Assembly (NCBI GenBank): GCA_021775655.1
Contig: JAJFHK010000022.1
Location: 1 to 6,499 of the forward strand
Direction: 5' to 3'
Length of the DNA: 6,499 bases
Source: Filomicrobium sp.
Lineage (GTDB): Bacteria > Pseudomonadota > Alphaproteobacteria > Rhizobiales > Hyphomicrobiaceae
Part shown: one piece after another, positions 1 through 6,184 of the stretch
Numbering within the stretch: the stretch's first letter is position 1
How the letters are laid out: every line of letters starts with the position of its first letter
Notes under the pieces: model-generated
What the model saw: the letters and a program-made list of their open reading frames with translations, nothing else
Database searches by the model: none
What the model was told of the DNA's origin: nothing
Made by a program: the position numbers and the translations under genes

Positions 1-184
1 TGCACTCGAAGAGATTGTCGAACCTTATTTACTGCAGCAGGGGTTTATAGGGCGAACACCGCGCGGGCGCGTCTTAACCCTGAAAGCATACCGACACCTT
101 GGGCTTTCGGGTGGGCCCAAAAGTGTTCCACAAGATCTGCCATTGTTTGAAGACCCGAAGCTCAGCGGCGATTCATTGGACTGA
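1..184 (+). CDS. ruvB: RuvB, C-terminal end (partial): Holliday-junction branch-migration helicase
   Basis: This is the last 60 residues of RuvB, the hexameric AAA+ motor that works with RuvA and RuvC to migrate Holliday junctions in recombinational repair. The reading frame starts at base 2 and ends at TGA 182-184; the 5' part lies outside the window. What is visible is the winged-helix DNA-binding domain, with the characteristic stretch [17 protein letters not shown] and then [11 protein letters not shown]. These match the conserved C-terminal RuvB signature in which the wing arginines contact DNA. The short tail after it ([14 protein letters not shown]) is variable among alphaproteobacteria. 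Lying ahead of a phosphoesterase and the tol genes is a familiar alphaproteobacterial order. Identification rests on this domain only, but the motif is very distinctive. Confidence 0.93.
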   Translation, partial: ALEEIVEPYLLQQGFIGRTPRGRVLTLKAYRHLGLSGGPKSVPQDLPLFEDPKLSGDSLD

Positions 185-262
185 AGAATTATAAGTCCCA
201 TTGATGAAAAGCTTGGTCATGTGGGCGTTGTGAATTCTGCAAAGCGTAATGGGCGGAGAAGC

Positions 263-286
263 CCGGAAAATTGCAGTTTTTTCCGG
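263..286 (+). terminator. Perfect 8-bp inverted repeat after ruvB, possible terminator
   Basis: CCGGAAAA (263-270) is the exact reverse complement of TTTTCCGG (279-286), with an 8-nt loop between them. It lies about 80 nt after the ruvB stop. The T residues sit inside the 3' arm rather than after it, so it is not a textbook intrinsic terminator on either strand. It could act as a weak terminator or RNA-stabilising hairpin. The TTG at 271, which could extend the next gene upstream, falls in the loop of this hairpin and is an unlikely start. Confidence 0.35.
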
Positions 287-348
287 TCACGCAATTTGGG
301 AAAGCATTGCAGTTTGCAGAAACTAGAAACGGACAGGCCCTCACACCC

Positions 349-1293
349 GTGATTTCCCGTCGCACATTGCTTAAAGGTATCCTGGCGCTTTCGGCGACGG
401 GGGCGTGTCTTGGCGGTTATGCGCTGGCAGAGCCCTTCCGGCTGAATGTGACGCGGTATGCCTTTACGCCGCCGCGTTGGCCAAAGGGGCTGCACCTAAA
501 GCTTGCTGTTATCGCCGACCTGCACGTTATCGAGCCGTGGATGAATCTCGACCGCGTGAGACAAATCGTGGCGCGCACAAATGCGCTCGATGCCGATGCG
601 GTACTTTTGCTTGGGGACTACGTGCCAAGTGCGGGTATGCGCAAATGGGCTCGGCGGGTCGGGGGCGGTGTTATTGCACCTGACGCCTGGGCGCGTGAAC
701 TGGCTAAGCTGAATGCGCCGCTCGGTGTGCATGCTGTTCTCGGTAATCACGACTGGTGGGAGGACGACGAAGTTCAGATCCGGCACCGCGGGCCGACGCC
801 GGCGGGTGAAGCGCTTAAGCGGGCTGGTATTATTCTGCACGAGAATACTGTCGTGCGCTTCACGAAAGGCGGTCAGCCGTTTTGGCTTTGTGGTCTTGGC
901 GACCAATGGGCCTATTATATGATCGGCAATCGGCCTCCAACGCGCGGACGTTATATAGGCACGGATGACGTGTCGGGGATGCTGGCGAATGTGAGCGATG
1001 AGGCACCCGTGATCATGATGGCTCACGAACCCGATATCTTTGCGCAGCTAGGCGTGGAAGGTGAACGCGTGTCGCTGACGTTGAGCGGGCATACACATGG
1101 CGGTCAGGTGCAGCTTCTTGGCTACGCGCCGAAGGTGCCGTCGGTTTATGGATCACGCTACGTCTATGGCCATATCGTCGAACAGGGCCGCCATCTGATC
1201 GTTTCTGGCGGGCTTGGATGTTCGGGCTTGCCGATCCGGTTCGGTGTGCCGCCGGAGGTTGTTTTGGCCGAGCTTGGGGGAGACGCGGTTTGA
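349..1293 (+). CDS. Tat-signal metallophosphoesterase, YaeI/YkuE type
   Basis: This is a calcineurin-like phosphoesterase of 314 residues. The dinuclear metal-site motifs appear in order: ADLH (Asp57, His59), GDY (Asp90), GNHD (Asn133, His134), AHEPD (His226) and SGHTHGGQ (His248, His250). The family hydrolyses phosphomonoesters or phosphodiesters; the substrate here is unknown. I chose GTG 349 as the start because it gives MISRRTLLKG followed by a hydrophobic run, a twin-arginine signal closely resembling that of E. coli YaeI (from memory). This predicts folded export to the periplasm or membrane anchoring. The frame stays open upstream to a TTG at 271, but that would bury the signal behind 26 residues and lies in a hairpin loop. 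The ribosome site before 349 is weak (GGACAGG, 331-337). The stop overlaps the ybgC start, so the two are probably co-translated. Confidence 0.88.
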   Translation: MISRRTLLKGILALSATGACLGGYALAEPFRLNVTRYAFTPPRWPKGLHLKLAVIADLHVIEPWMNLDRVRQIVARTNALDADAVLLLGDYVPSAGMRKWARRVGGGVIAPDAWARELAKLNAPLGVHAVLGNHDWWEDDEVQIRHRGPTPAGEALKRAGIILHENTVVRFTKGGQPFWLCGLGDQWAYYMIGNRPPTRGRYIGTDDVSGMLANVSDEAPVIMMAHEPDIFAQLGVEGERVSLTLSGHTHGGQVQLLGYAPKVPSVYGSRYVYGHIVEQGRHLIVSGGLGCSGLPIRFGVPPEVVLAELGGDAV

Positions 1294-1751
1294 GCGACGA
1301 TGGCTGGGCGGACATTTCAGGTCGGAGGGCAAAGGACGCTCGAGGAAGTTTCCATCGGCTGCCGGTTCGAGTCTATTTCGAAGACACGGATGCCGGCGGC
1401 GTTGTTTACCACGCGTCGTACGTACGGTTCTGCGAACGCGGGCGGACCGACTTCCTTCGCCTTCTCGGGGTCGAGGCGAGGCAACTCATTTCAGGCGAAG
1501 CATCCAATGAACCGGCAGCCTTCGTCGTGCGTCGGATGTCGCTTGAGTTCCTGCGGCCAGCGCGGATGGACGATCTGCTTGTTGTCGAAACGCGGGTCAA
1601 AGAGCTCGGTGGGGCGTCGGTGACGTTAATTCAGGAAATTTTGAATGATGAGTACAAGGTGTTTGAGGCCGACGTGACCGTAGTCCTCGTTTCGGTTGCC
1701 GGTAAGCCGCTTCGCCTGAGCGATGCAATCCGGGTGGCATTTGAGGTGTGA
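1290..1751 (+). CDS. ybgC: YbgC, acyl-CoA thioesterase of the Tol-Pal cluster
   Basis: This is a hotdog-fold (4HBT) thioesterase of 153 residues, close to the usual 130-155. The family hydrolyses acyl-CoA thioesters, and in E. coli YbgC has been linked to phospholipid-synthesis enzymes; it is cytoplasmic. The active-site block VRVYFEDTDAGGVVYHASY is nearly identical to the E. coli sequence, with Asp34 matching catalytic Asp18. FVVRRMSLEFLRPARMDD further on is also typical. The start is taken as TTG 1290, whose last bases overlap the upstream TGA (TTGA, 1290-1293). A purine-rich GGGGGAGA (1276-1283) sits at suitable spacing. The frame is open further upstream, to 1218 and beyond, but that stretch lies inside the phosphoesterase gene and would add about 24 residues with no family match. 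The overlap suggests translational coupling. Confidence 0.92.
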   Translation: MSDDGWADISGRRAKDARGSFHRLPVRVYFEDTDAGGVVYHASYVRFCERGRTDFLRLLGVEARQLISGEASNEPAAFVVRRMSLEFLRPARMDDLLVVETRVKELGGASVTLIQEILNDEYKVFEADVTVVLVSVAGKPLRLSDAIRVAFEV

Positions 1752-1793
1752 GTTGTCCCAGCTGGCGGGGATAAGCCCTTGTTTGGTCATATT

Positions 1794-1812
1794 GGAGGGC
1801 AACATGCGTTAG
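1794..1812 (+). promoter_or_regulatory. Shine-Dalgarno plus two-codon minimal ORF upstream of tolQ
   Basis: GGAGGG (1794-1799), one of the strongest ribosome binding sequences in the window, is followed after 4 nt by ATG CGT TAG (1804-1812). This would encode only Met-Arg. It could be a minimal leader ORF, the remnant of a dead gene, or chance. Confidence 0.2.
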
Positions 1813-1824
1813 AGTACGGGGAGA

Positions 1825-1854
1825 CATCCGCCGTGCGATTTCGGTGAGCGGATG
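1825..1854 (+). repeat. 7-bp inverted repeat in the tolQ upstream region
   Basis: CATCCGC (1825-1831) is the exact reverse complement of GCGGATG (1848-1854), with 16 nt between. The interior could pair further through CGA and TCG. No T run follows, so it is not an intrinsic terminator. It could be an mRNA leader hairpin or an operator-like site. Confidence 0.4.
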
Positions 1855-1991
1855 GATTGGGCATCGGTTGGGCGGTCCTTGACTTGATGAGGGCAGTCAC
1901 CGGTGCTTTGCGCATTGGCTCCAGATCGTGATTGATCGGCGGCACGGCGCTGCTCCGATGCGGCGGACGTGCGAGGTGAGCGGTTGTCTTC

Positions 1992-2708
1992 ATGAATCCT
2001 AATAATCTAACGACTGAGAATCTCGGCCAAGCGCCGGCAACAGGATTCTCGTTCATCGAGCTATTCCTTTCGGCGCACATCGTGGTCCAGCTCGTCATGA
2101 TCGGGCTGGTGCTGGCTTCTGTCTGGTGCTGGGCGATTGTCTTTGAGAAATACTTCGCTTTCCGGCGGGCGCGGCGCGAAGCCGACAAATTCGAGCAGTT
2201 GTTCTGGTCGGGTCAATCGCTGGATGAGCTTTACACGAATCTTGCGCGCGGGCAGTCGATTGCCATGGGTGCGCTTTTTGTCGCCGCCATGCGCGAGTGG
2301 AAGCGTTCCGTCGAAGGCAGCACCCGGGCGCTGGGTGGTATTCAACTTCGTGTGGAAAAGGTTATGGACGTGACGATCGCGCGCGAAATGGAACGGCTCG
2401 ACCGTAGGCTTTTGTTTCTGGCGACGGTTGGTGCAACGGCTCCGTTTGTCGGGCTGTTTGGAACGGTTTGGGGTATCATGACGAGCTTCCAAGCTATCGC
2501 CGTGTCGAAGAATACCAACCTTGCCGTGGTTGCGCCCGGCATCGCCGAAGCCCTATTTGCGACAGCGCTTGGACTTCTCGCTGCCATACCGGCGGTCATC
2601 TTCTACAATAAGTTCTCGGCTGATTCTGCGCGGATCAGCCAACGGCTGGAAGCGTTCGCGGATGAATTCGCAGCCATCGTGTCGCGGCAGATCGACAGCG
2701 GCAGCTAG
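1992..2708 (+). CDS. tolQ: TolQ, proton-channel subunit of the Tol-Pal motor
   Basis: This is an inner-membrane protein of 238 residues in the TolQ/ExbB/MotA family. With TolR it uses the proton gradient to energise TolA, driving outer-membrane constriction during division. Three membrane helices are visible: about residues 29-51, 140-162 and 176-205. A long cytoplasmic loop lies between the first and second. The signatures TAPFVGLFGTVWGIM and NLAVVAPGIAEALFATALGL are diagnostic. Thr145 and Thr191 in helices 2 and 3 probably correspond to the polar threonines proposed for the proton path (inference). ATG 1992 is the first possible start, since an in-frame TGA lies at 1977. Its ribosome site (GAGGTGA, 1973-1979) is set unusually far upstream, at 12 nt. 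TolR follows after 39 nt, and TAG 2706-2708 is backed by a TGA four codons later. Confidence 0.96.
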   Translation: MNPNNLTTENLGQAPATGFSFIELFLSAHIVVQLVMIGLVLASVWCWAIVFEKYFAFRRARREADKFEQLFWSGQSLDELYTNLARGQSIAMGALFVAAMREWKRSVEGSTRALGGIQLRVEKVMDVTIAREMERLDRRLLFLATVGATAPFVGLFGTVWGIMTSFQAIAVSKNTNLAVVAPGIAEALFATALGLLAAIPAVIFYNKFSADSARISQRLEAFADEFAAIVSRQIDSGS

Positions 2709-2747
2709 AATTGCCGCTGGTGACGCCGATGCTTGGGAGACAGCGCA

Positions 2748-3194
2748 ATGGGCGCAAGTATCAAGGCAGCGCATCAAAACACCGGTCGGCGTCGTCGCAT
2801 CAGACGGCACTCGCCGATGGCTGAAATCAACGTCACGCCGTTCGTGGATGTGATGCTGGTGCTTTTGATCATCTTTATGGTGGCAGCCCCGCTGCTGCAG
2901 GTCGGCGTACCGCTTGATTTGCCGCAGGCAAAAGGCAAGCAACTCCAGTCGAACACCGAACCGCTGGCTGTTTCGGTTCGTACCAACGGTGATGTCTACA
3001 TCGGCGAAACCGTCGTCAAATTGGATGAAATCAAGCCGAAGCTGGAGGCAATTGCTGCTAACGGCTACGACGAAACGATTTTTGTTCGGGCCGATAAGGG
3101 CGTGACGTATGGCATCGTGGCACAAGTTATGGGTCGGATCAGTGCTGGCGGCTTTCGCAAGATCTCGTTGGTAACCGAACTTGAGGAAGGCTAG
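2748..3194 (+). CDS. tolR: TolR, peptidoglycan-binding stator subunit of the Tol-Pal motor
   Basis: TolR is the ExbD-family partner of TolQ: a single N-terminal membrane helix followed by a periplasmic domain. The 148-residue product has a basic cytoplasmic tail (RRRRIRRHSPMAEINVTPFVD), then the helix at about residues 32-52. Asp34, at the start of the helix, is the conserved protonatable residue corresponding to E. coli Asp23. The periplasmic part includes NTEPLAVSVRTNGDVYIGE and TIFVRADKGVTYGIVAQVMG, both typical. I prefer ATG 2748 because GGGAGA (2735-2740) precedes it by 7 nt. A TTG at 2733 in the same frame would add five residues but overlaps that ribosome site. tolA begins 22 nt after the stop. 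Reading through the TAG would add 53 codons overlapping tolA, so TAG behaves as a true stop here. Confidence 0.95.
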   Translation: MGASIKAAHQNTGRRRRIRRHSPMAEINVTPFVDVMLVLLIIFMVAAPLLQVGVPLDLPQAKGKQLQSNTEPLAVSVRTNGDVYIGETVVKLDEIKPKLEAIAANGYDETIFVRADKGVTYGIVAQVMGRISAGGFRKISLVTELEEG

Positions 3195-3216
3195 CTCGAT
3201 GAGAATGGAGGACTAA

Positions 3217-3636
3217 GTGCAGGCCTTCGGCCTTATCGTGTCGGTCGTTTTTCATGGCGCACTCTTGATGTGGGCAGCGCTGGAGATCCTTGGCGTCGAC
3301 AAGCTGCCGAACCCTGCTGCGCCGACGATCGAGGCCGAGATCATTACGCTGTCTGAATTCACGAATTTGAAGAAGGGCGATCCGGAATCAAAGCAGCTCG
3401 AAGCCAAGGCAGCGCCGGAAAAAGAGCCGCAGATATCCAAAAAAGAAGCTCCAAAAGCAAAGCCAGAACCGCCTAAACCGCCCCCTGCCGCCGAAGAACC
3501 ACCGCAACCGCCTGAGCCTCTAGAGCCGCCAAAGGCTGAAACTGAGCCGCCGCCGCCTGATCCGATCGCTGACAAGATCGATACATCTGTTCCGCCGGTT
3601 CCTGCGCCGCCGGATCAAGATGCCGAGGCGCGCTAG
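3217..3636 (+). CDS. tolA: TolA N-terminal fragment (membrane anchor and Pro-rich linker)
   Basis: This is what is translated if the amber codon at 3634-3636 terminates: 139 residues. The product keeps the inner-membrane helix and the Ser/His motif for docking to TolQR, plus the proline-rich spacer (PPKPPPAAEEPPQPPEPLEPP). It lacks the long charged helix and the TolB/Pal-binding domain. It could therefore occupy TolQR without linking it to the outer membrane. The break falls almost exactly at the boundary between the Pro-rich and Lys-rich segments. Confidence 0.75.
   Translation: MQAFGLIVSVVFHGALLMWAALEILGVDKLPNPAAPTIEAEIITLSEFTNLKKGDPESKQLEAKAAPEKEPQISKKEAPKAKPEPPKPPPAAEEPPQPPEPLEPPKAETEPPPPDPIADKIDTSVPPVPAPPDQDAEAR
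3634..3636 (+). other. In-frame amber codon inside tolA
   Basis: The codons around the site read GAG GCG CGC TAG AAG AAG GCT GCC GAG CAG. The residues on both sides are normal TolA composition, and the downstream ORF is in the same phase (3217 and 3673 differ by a multiple of three). One base change accounts for it; C to T from CAG is the commonest type of mutation. tolQ and tolR in this window also end in TAG at their expected lengths, which argues against genome-wide reassignment of TAG to an amino acid. Confidence 0.95.
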
Positions 3637-3672
3637 AAGAAGGCTGCCGAGCAGCAGCGGATCAAGGACGAG

Positions 3673-4227
3673 TTGATAAAGAAAGCCGAAGCGAAACGCA
3701 AAAAGGAAGAGGCTCGGAAGAAGAAACTCGCCGAAAAAAAGAAGCGCGATGCCGCGAAGAAGAAAGCCAAAAAGAAAAAGCAGAAAGACTTTTCCAAACG
3801 CATGGCCGCCTTACTGGATAAGACCCCGGAAAAACGGGGTTCCAAACGTTCTGGAACGTCGCTGGATACCGACTATACCGGCCCAACCGCTGGCGAGCGC
3901 GAAGGAACTGGTACACAGCTCACCGCGCGTGAAGAGGATTTGCTCAAAGGCCGGATAAGTTCGCAGATCCGCGACTGCTGGCGACTGCCAGGCGGCGGCG
4001 GGGGGATCGATACGGCTGTCGTCAAGGTGCGTTGGCGCCTGCAGAAGGACGGACGTCTCGAAGGGGAACCACAAATTGTCGGTGCGAGAAGCGATCCGGT
4101 CTACCGGATTGCCGGAGAAGCCGCGGTTCGAGCCGTGAATTGTGCGGCGCCATTCAATCTTCCTGCGGATATGTATTCAAGCTGGAAAGAGATCACCTGG
4201 GAATTCGACCCGAGGCACATGCTGTGA
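3673..4227 (+). CDS. tolA: TolA C-terminal fragment, possible restart product
   Basis: The tolA frame continues after the amber codon. The first plausible restart is TTG 3673, 36 nt beyond the stop, preceded by AAGGA (3664-3668) at 4-nt spacing. It would give a 184-residue protein with the Lys/Glu/Ala-rich helix (about residues 1-45), a Gly/Thr/Ser linker, and the TolA C-terminal domain from about residue 88 ([17 protein letters not shown]) to the end. That domain normally binds Pal, TolB, colicins and filamentous phage g3p. Without the N-terminal helix the fragment has no visible export signal, so it would stay in the cytoplasm and could not work as TolA. TTG initiation is inferred. The homology of the C-terminal domain is clear. 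Confidence 0.6.
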   Translation: MIKKAEAKRKKEEARKKKLAEKKKRDAAKKKAKKKKQKDFSKRMAALLDKTPEKRGSKRSGTSLDTDYTGPTAGEREGTGTQLTAREEDLLKGRISSQIRDCWRLPGGGGGIDTAVVKVRWRLQKDGRLEGEPQIVGARSDPVYRIAGEAAVRAVNCAAPFNLPADMYSSWKEITWEFDPRHML

Positions 4228-4256
4228 TCGAAGTGAACAACGAAAGCAGGATATCG

Positions 4257-5579
4257 ATGACGCGGCACCGTGTTGGTCTGATTTTGACCGTGGCATCAGT
4301 CATACTGGCGGGAGCCGTATTTGGTCCGGCATCTGCTCAAGGACTGAGTGGTACGCAGCGGCAGGGAACAGTTGCACCGATTCCGATCGCGGTGCCGAAC
4401 TTTCTGGGCGATGACCCGAAGCTTGCAGCGGATATTGCAGGAGTATTGGCTGCCGATCTGCAGCGCTCGGGGTTGTTCCGCTCGCTCGATCCGGCGTCTT
4501 TTCTCGAACGAATCCAGGACGTCAACAGGGCGCCGAGGTTCCCCGACTGGCGCGCGATTCGCGCTGATGCTCTTGTCGTTGGGAAAGTGCTGCGTCAACC
4601 TGATGGCCGTGTCGGTGCTGAATTCAGGCTTTGGGACGTTACGACCGGTAAACAGCTTTCGGGCCAGCGCTTTACGACGGTCGCACAGAACTGGCGCCGT
4701 ATCGGACACATCATCGCCGATCAGGTCTATGAGCGCCTGACAGGTGAAAAAGGCTATTTCGACACTCGCGTTGTCTACATCGATGAGACGGGGCCGAAGC
4801 AGAAACGGATCAAGCGGCTGGCGATCATGGATCAGGACGGTGCCAATGCGCGGATCCTGTCGAACGGTAGCGAATTGGTGCTGACTCCGCGATTCTCTCC
4901 TTCGAGCCAGCAAATTGCCTACATGTCCTATGGAGCCGGGCAGCCGCGAGTTTTCATGATGAACCTGGAGACCGGCCAGAAACAGGTTGTAGGCGACTTC
5001 CCCGGCATGACGTTCGCGCCGCGATTTTCACCGGATGGGCAGAAGATTATTATGAGCCTGCAGGAAGGCGGCGGATCGTCGATCTTCGAAATGGATTTGA
5101 GGACACGACAGACGCGCAGGCTGACAAACGTGCCAGAATCCATCGATACGGGGCCGTCCTATTCACCTGATGGCCGTCAAATCGTGTTCGAATCTGACAG
5201 GGAAGGGACCCAGCAGCTCTACGTCATCAATGCCGATGGATCGGGCGTTCAGCGCATTAGCTTCGGAAACGGGCGCTATTCAACGCCGGTATGGTCGCCA
5301 AGAGGCGATTATATCGCCTTTACGAAGCAACTGATGGGGCGGTTCTTGATCGGAGTTATCCAGCCGGACGGTCGGGGAGAGCGAATCCTGAGCGAGGGTT
5401 TCCACAATGAGGGGCCAACCTGGGCTCCGAACGGGCGGGTCTTGATGTTCTTCAGAGAAGAACGAGGGCAGAACGCCGGCCCCCGAATTTATTCAGTTGA
5501 TATCACCGGGTACAACGAACAGGTCGTCAAAACGCCCTCGTTTGCATCCGACCCAGCTTGGTCACCATTGCTGAACTGA
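4257..5579 (+). CDS. tolB: TolB, periplasmic beta-propeller of the Tol-Pal system
   Basis: TolB is a soluble periplasmic protein that binds Pal and TolA and regulates Pal binding to peptidoglycan. The product has 440 residues, the usual size. It begins with a Sec signal peptide (basic MTRHR, hydrophobic core, likely cleavage after ASA at residue 27), followed by the N-terminal alpha/beta domain (about 40-165, with [12 protein letters not shown]). A six-bladed propeller (about 170-440) is shown by the repeated strand motifs [66 protein letters not shown] and AWSPLLN. ATG 4257 is the start: AGCAGG (4245-4250) lies 6 nt upstream, and the signal peptide starts properly there. The same frame is open back to 4032 inside tolA, and a GTG at 4233 would add eight residues; neither looks better. 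It lies 29 nt after tolA. Confidence 0.97.
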   Translation: MTRHRVGLILTVASVILAGAVFGPASAQGLSGTQRQGTVAPIPIAVPNFLGDDPKLAADIAGVLAADLQRSGLFRSLDPASFLERIQDVNRAPRFPDWRAIRADALVVGKVLRQPDGRVGAEFRLWDVTTGKQLSGQRFTTVAQNWRRIGHIIADQVYERLTGEKGYFDTRVVYIDETGPKQKRIKRLAIMDQDGANARILSNGSELVLTPRFSPSSQQIAYMSYGAGQPRVFMMNLETGQKQVVGDFPGMTFAPRFSPDGQKIIMSLQEGGGSSIFEMDLRTRQTRRLTNVPESIDTGPSYSPDGRQIVFESDREGTQQLYVINADGSGVQRISFGNGRYSTPVWSPRGDYIAFTKQLMGRFLIGVIQPDGRGERILSEGFHNEGPTWAPNGRVLMFFREERGQNAGPRIYSVDITGYNEQVVKTPSFASDPAWSPLLN

Positions 5580-5616
5580 CCCGTAATAATACGCCGATTA
5601 ACTCGGCCTTAACGGG
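5580..5616 (+). terminator. Nested stem-loop just after tolB
   Basis: Immediately after the tolB stop, GCCGA (5593-5597) pairs with TCGGC (5603-5607) around the loop TTAAC. The flanking CCCGT (5580-5584) is complementary to ACGGG (5612-5616). No T run follows, so this is not a standard intrinsic terminator. It may protect the 3' end of the tol mRNA or assist factor-dependent termination. Confidence 0.35.
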
Positions 5617-5863
5617 CACTGGAGTCTTGTAATCCCAATGCCGATTGTTGTGCGTGGGCAGGAACAAACTGGCGCCTCGAAGCATTGAGCGGATGGTTGT
5701 GCGTGCTGAATGCTGGACTGAGGAGCTGTGAACACGCAGTGGCATAATCGCATCAAGGTCCTCGGAAAACCATGCGCGAGTGGTGTCCCAGCTTGATCCG
5801 AAATCGCTGCAAAGGTACCCAAATAGTCGGCTAGTGCCGAAACAAGCATCAGGAGATTGAACT
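5617..5863 (+). other. Gap between tolB and the first small lipoprotein gene
   Basis: No supported gene is seen on either strand; the open frames here are short, lack ribosome sites and resemble nothing known. It contains GTTGTGCGTG twice (5647-5656 and 5696-5705) and an extended -10-like element (5740-5748). It most likely holds the promoter and leader of the downstream lipoprotein genes. Confidence 0.45.
5740..5748 (+). promoter_or_regulatory. Candidate extended -10 element for the lipoprotein genes
   Basis: TGGCATAAT reads as a TGn motif joined to CATAAT, a 5/6 match to the -10 consensus. No good -35 sits 16-18 nt upstream, as is usual for extended -10 promoters. Transcription would begin near 5755, about 110 nt before the ATG at 5864. 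This is a weak prediction. Confidence 0.27.
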
Positions 5864-5998
5864 ATGCAGGGTGTTAAGGGGCTGATCGTTCTTTCGGCTG
5901 TCGTCGCCGCGGTAGCTCTCGGCGCATGTCGTCGTGAGGTTCCGCATACGCCAATGAAACTTGGTGCCGACGTTTCGGCCACCGAAGTTGCTCGCTGA
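5864..5998 (+). CDS. Small lipoprotein, copy 1 of a tandem pair (44 aa)
   Basis: This is a 44-residue lipoprotein precursor. ATG 5864 follows AGGAGA (5851-5856) at 7-nt spacing. A short basic start (Lys5) and a hydrophobic run at residues 7-21 end in the lipobox LGAC, so signal peptidase II should cut before Cys22. This leaves a 23-residue lipidated peptide that begins CRREVPHTPMKLGADV and ends in EVAR. The residue after Cys is Arg rather than Asp, so outer-membrane delivery by Lol is expected by the E. coli rule. I do not recognise the family. Like entericidins it is a tiny lipoprotein in tandem, but no entericidin motif is seen. The neighbouring second copy (6043-6171) supports it being a real gene: 26 consecutive residues are identical while most codons differ. 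Confidence 0.85.
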   Translation: MQGVKGLIVLSAVVAAVALGACRREVPHTPMKLGADVSATEVAR

Positions 5999-6042
5999 TA
6001 TCGGCCTTAGGCCACGGACACTTAAACTAGGAGAATACGATC

Positions 6043-6171
6043 ATGAAGGGCGCACTCGTAATCGCTGCCGTTGTTGCTGCAGTTGCTCTCGGCGCATGCC
6101 GCCGCGAAGTTCCGCACACCCCGATGAAGCTTGGCGCTGACGTGCCTGCTACGGTCGAGGTTGCTCGCTAA
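6043..6171 (+). CDS. Small lipoprotein, copy 2 of a tandem pair (42 aa)
   Basis: This is a 42-residue paralogue of the preceding gene, 44 nt downstream of it. ATG 6043 is preceded by AGGAGA (6029-6034) with 8-nt spacing. The signal peptide is shorter and cleaner (MKGALVIAAVVAAVALGAC), with lipobox LGAC and lipidated Cys19. The mature part starts with the same CRREVPHTPMKLGADV as copy 1, then diverges slightly (PATVEVAR against SATEVAR, a one-residue insertion). It ends at TAA. The stem-loop and T run at 6215-6264 lies just after it, so the two copies probably share a transcript, although copy 2 could have its own promoter in the short gap. Function is unknown. Its position where pal would be expected suggests a cell-envelope role, by inference only. 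Confidence 0.87.
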   Translation: MKGALVIAAVVAAVALGACRREVPHTPMKLGADVPATVEVAR

Positions 6172-6184
6172 GCAGCTCAACGTT

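Larger units (their letters stand above)
1752..1991 (+). other. Intergenic region before tolQ, 240 nt
   Basis: No credible gene is seen here. The region contains a Shine-Dalgarno sequence followed by a two-codon reading frame (1794-1812), a 7-bp inverted repeat (1825-1854), and a TTGACT at 1879-1884 that resembles a -35 box but has no convincing -10 partner. The length and content suggest that tolQ may have its own promoter or leader here, separate from the ybgC transcript. I could not place a promoter with confidence. Confidence 0.5.
3217..4227 (+). pseudogene. tolA: tolA interrupted by an in-frame amber codon
   Basis: TolA is the bridge between the TolQR motor in the inner membrane and TolB/Pal at the outer membrane. 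The full frame has 336 codons before its TGA, with the classic three-part layout. Codons 2-24 are the membrane helix, with the conserved Ser9-x3-His13 motif that engages TolQR. Next comes a Pro/Glu/Lys-rich stretch (codons 60-139), then a highly charged Lys/Glu/Ala helix (about 141-200). A C-terminal globular domain begins near codon 240, with Cys254 and Cys309 probably forming a disulphide. Codon 140 is TAG. Both sides are in the same frame with no other lesion, so the damage is a single substitution; CAG (Gln), AAG (Lys) or GAG (Glu) are plausible ancestors. GTG 3217 is the start, with GGAGG at 3207-3211. Sequencing error, recent pseudogene and read-through cannot be separated from one sequence. 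Confidence 0.88.

Noticed and set aside
496..1026. Minus-strand 176-residue open frame inside the phosphoesterase
   Set aside because: The plus strand here carries every metal-site motif of the phosphoesterase; the antisense frame resembles nothing.
2706..3194. Reassignment of TAG to an amino acid in this organism
   Set aside because: tolQ and tolR both end in TAG at normal family lengths, and reading through the tolR TAG would add 53 codons over tolA.
3735..3741. In-phase A AAA AAG slippery heptamer in the distal half of tolA, the type used for -1 frameshifting in dnaX
   Set aside because: Lysine-rich TolA naturally contains such runs, the -1 frame stops at 3819-3821 after about 26 codons, and a shift here would not bypass the upstream amber codon.
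3823..3859. Hairpins inside tolA (ACCCCG/CGGGGT and ACGTT/AACGT)
   Set aside because: They lie within conserved-frame coding sequence with no T run and are too far from the amber codon (about 190 nt) to act as a standard recoding signal.
4032..4256. Extended tolB start inside tolA
   Set aside because: The extra 75 residues overlap the conserved tolA C-terminal domain and would hide the TolB signal peptide, which begins properly at ATG 4257.
5783..5860. GTG-initiated frame of about 25 residues just before the first lipoprotein gene
   Set aside because: It has no ribosome binding site, no signal or motif, and no paralogue.
5527..5982. Minus-strand 151-residue open frame spanning the tolB end and the first lipoprotein gene
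   Set aside because: It has no recognisable domain, is antisense to two supported genes and to non-coding sequence, and its composition looks like a shadow frame.
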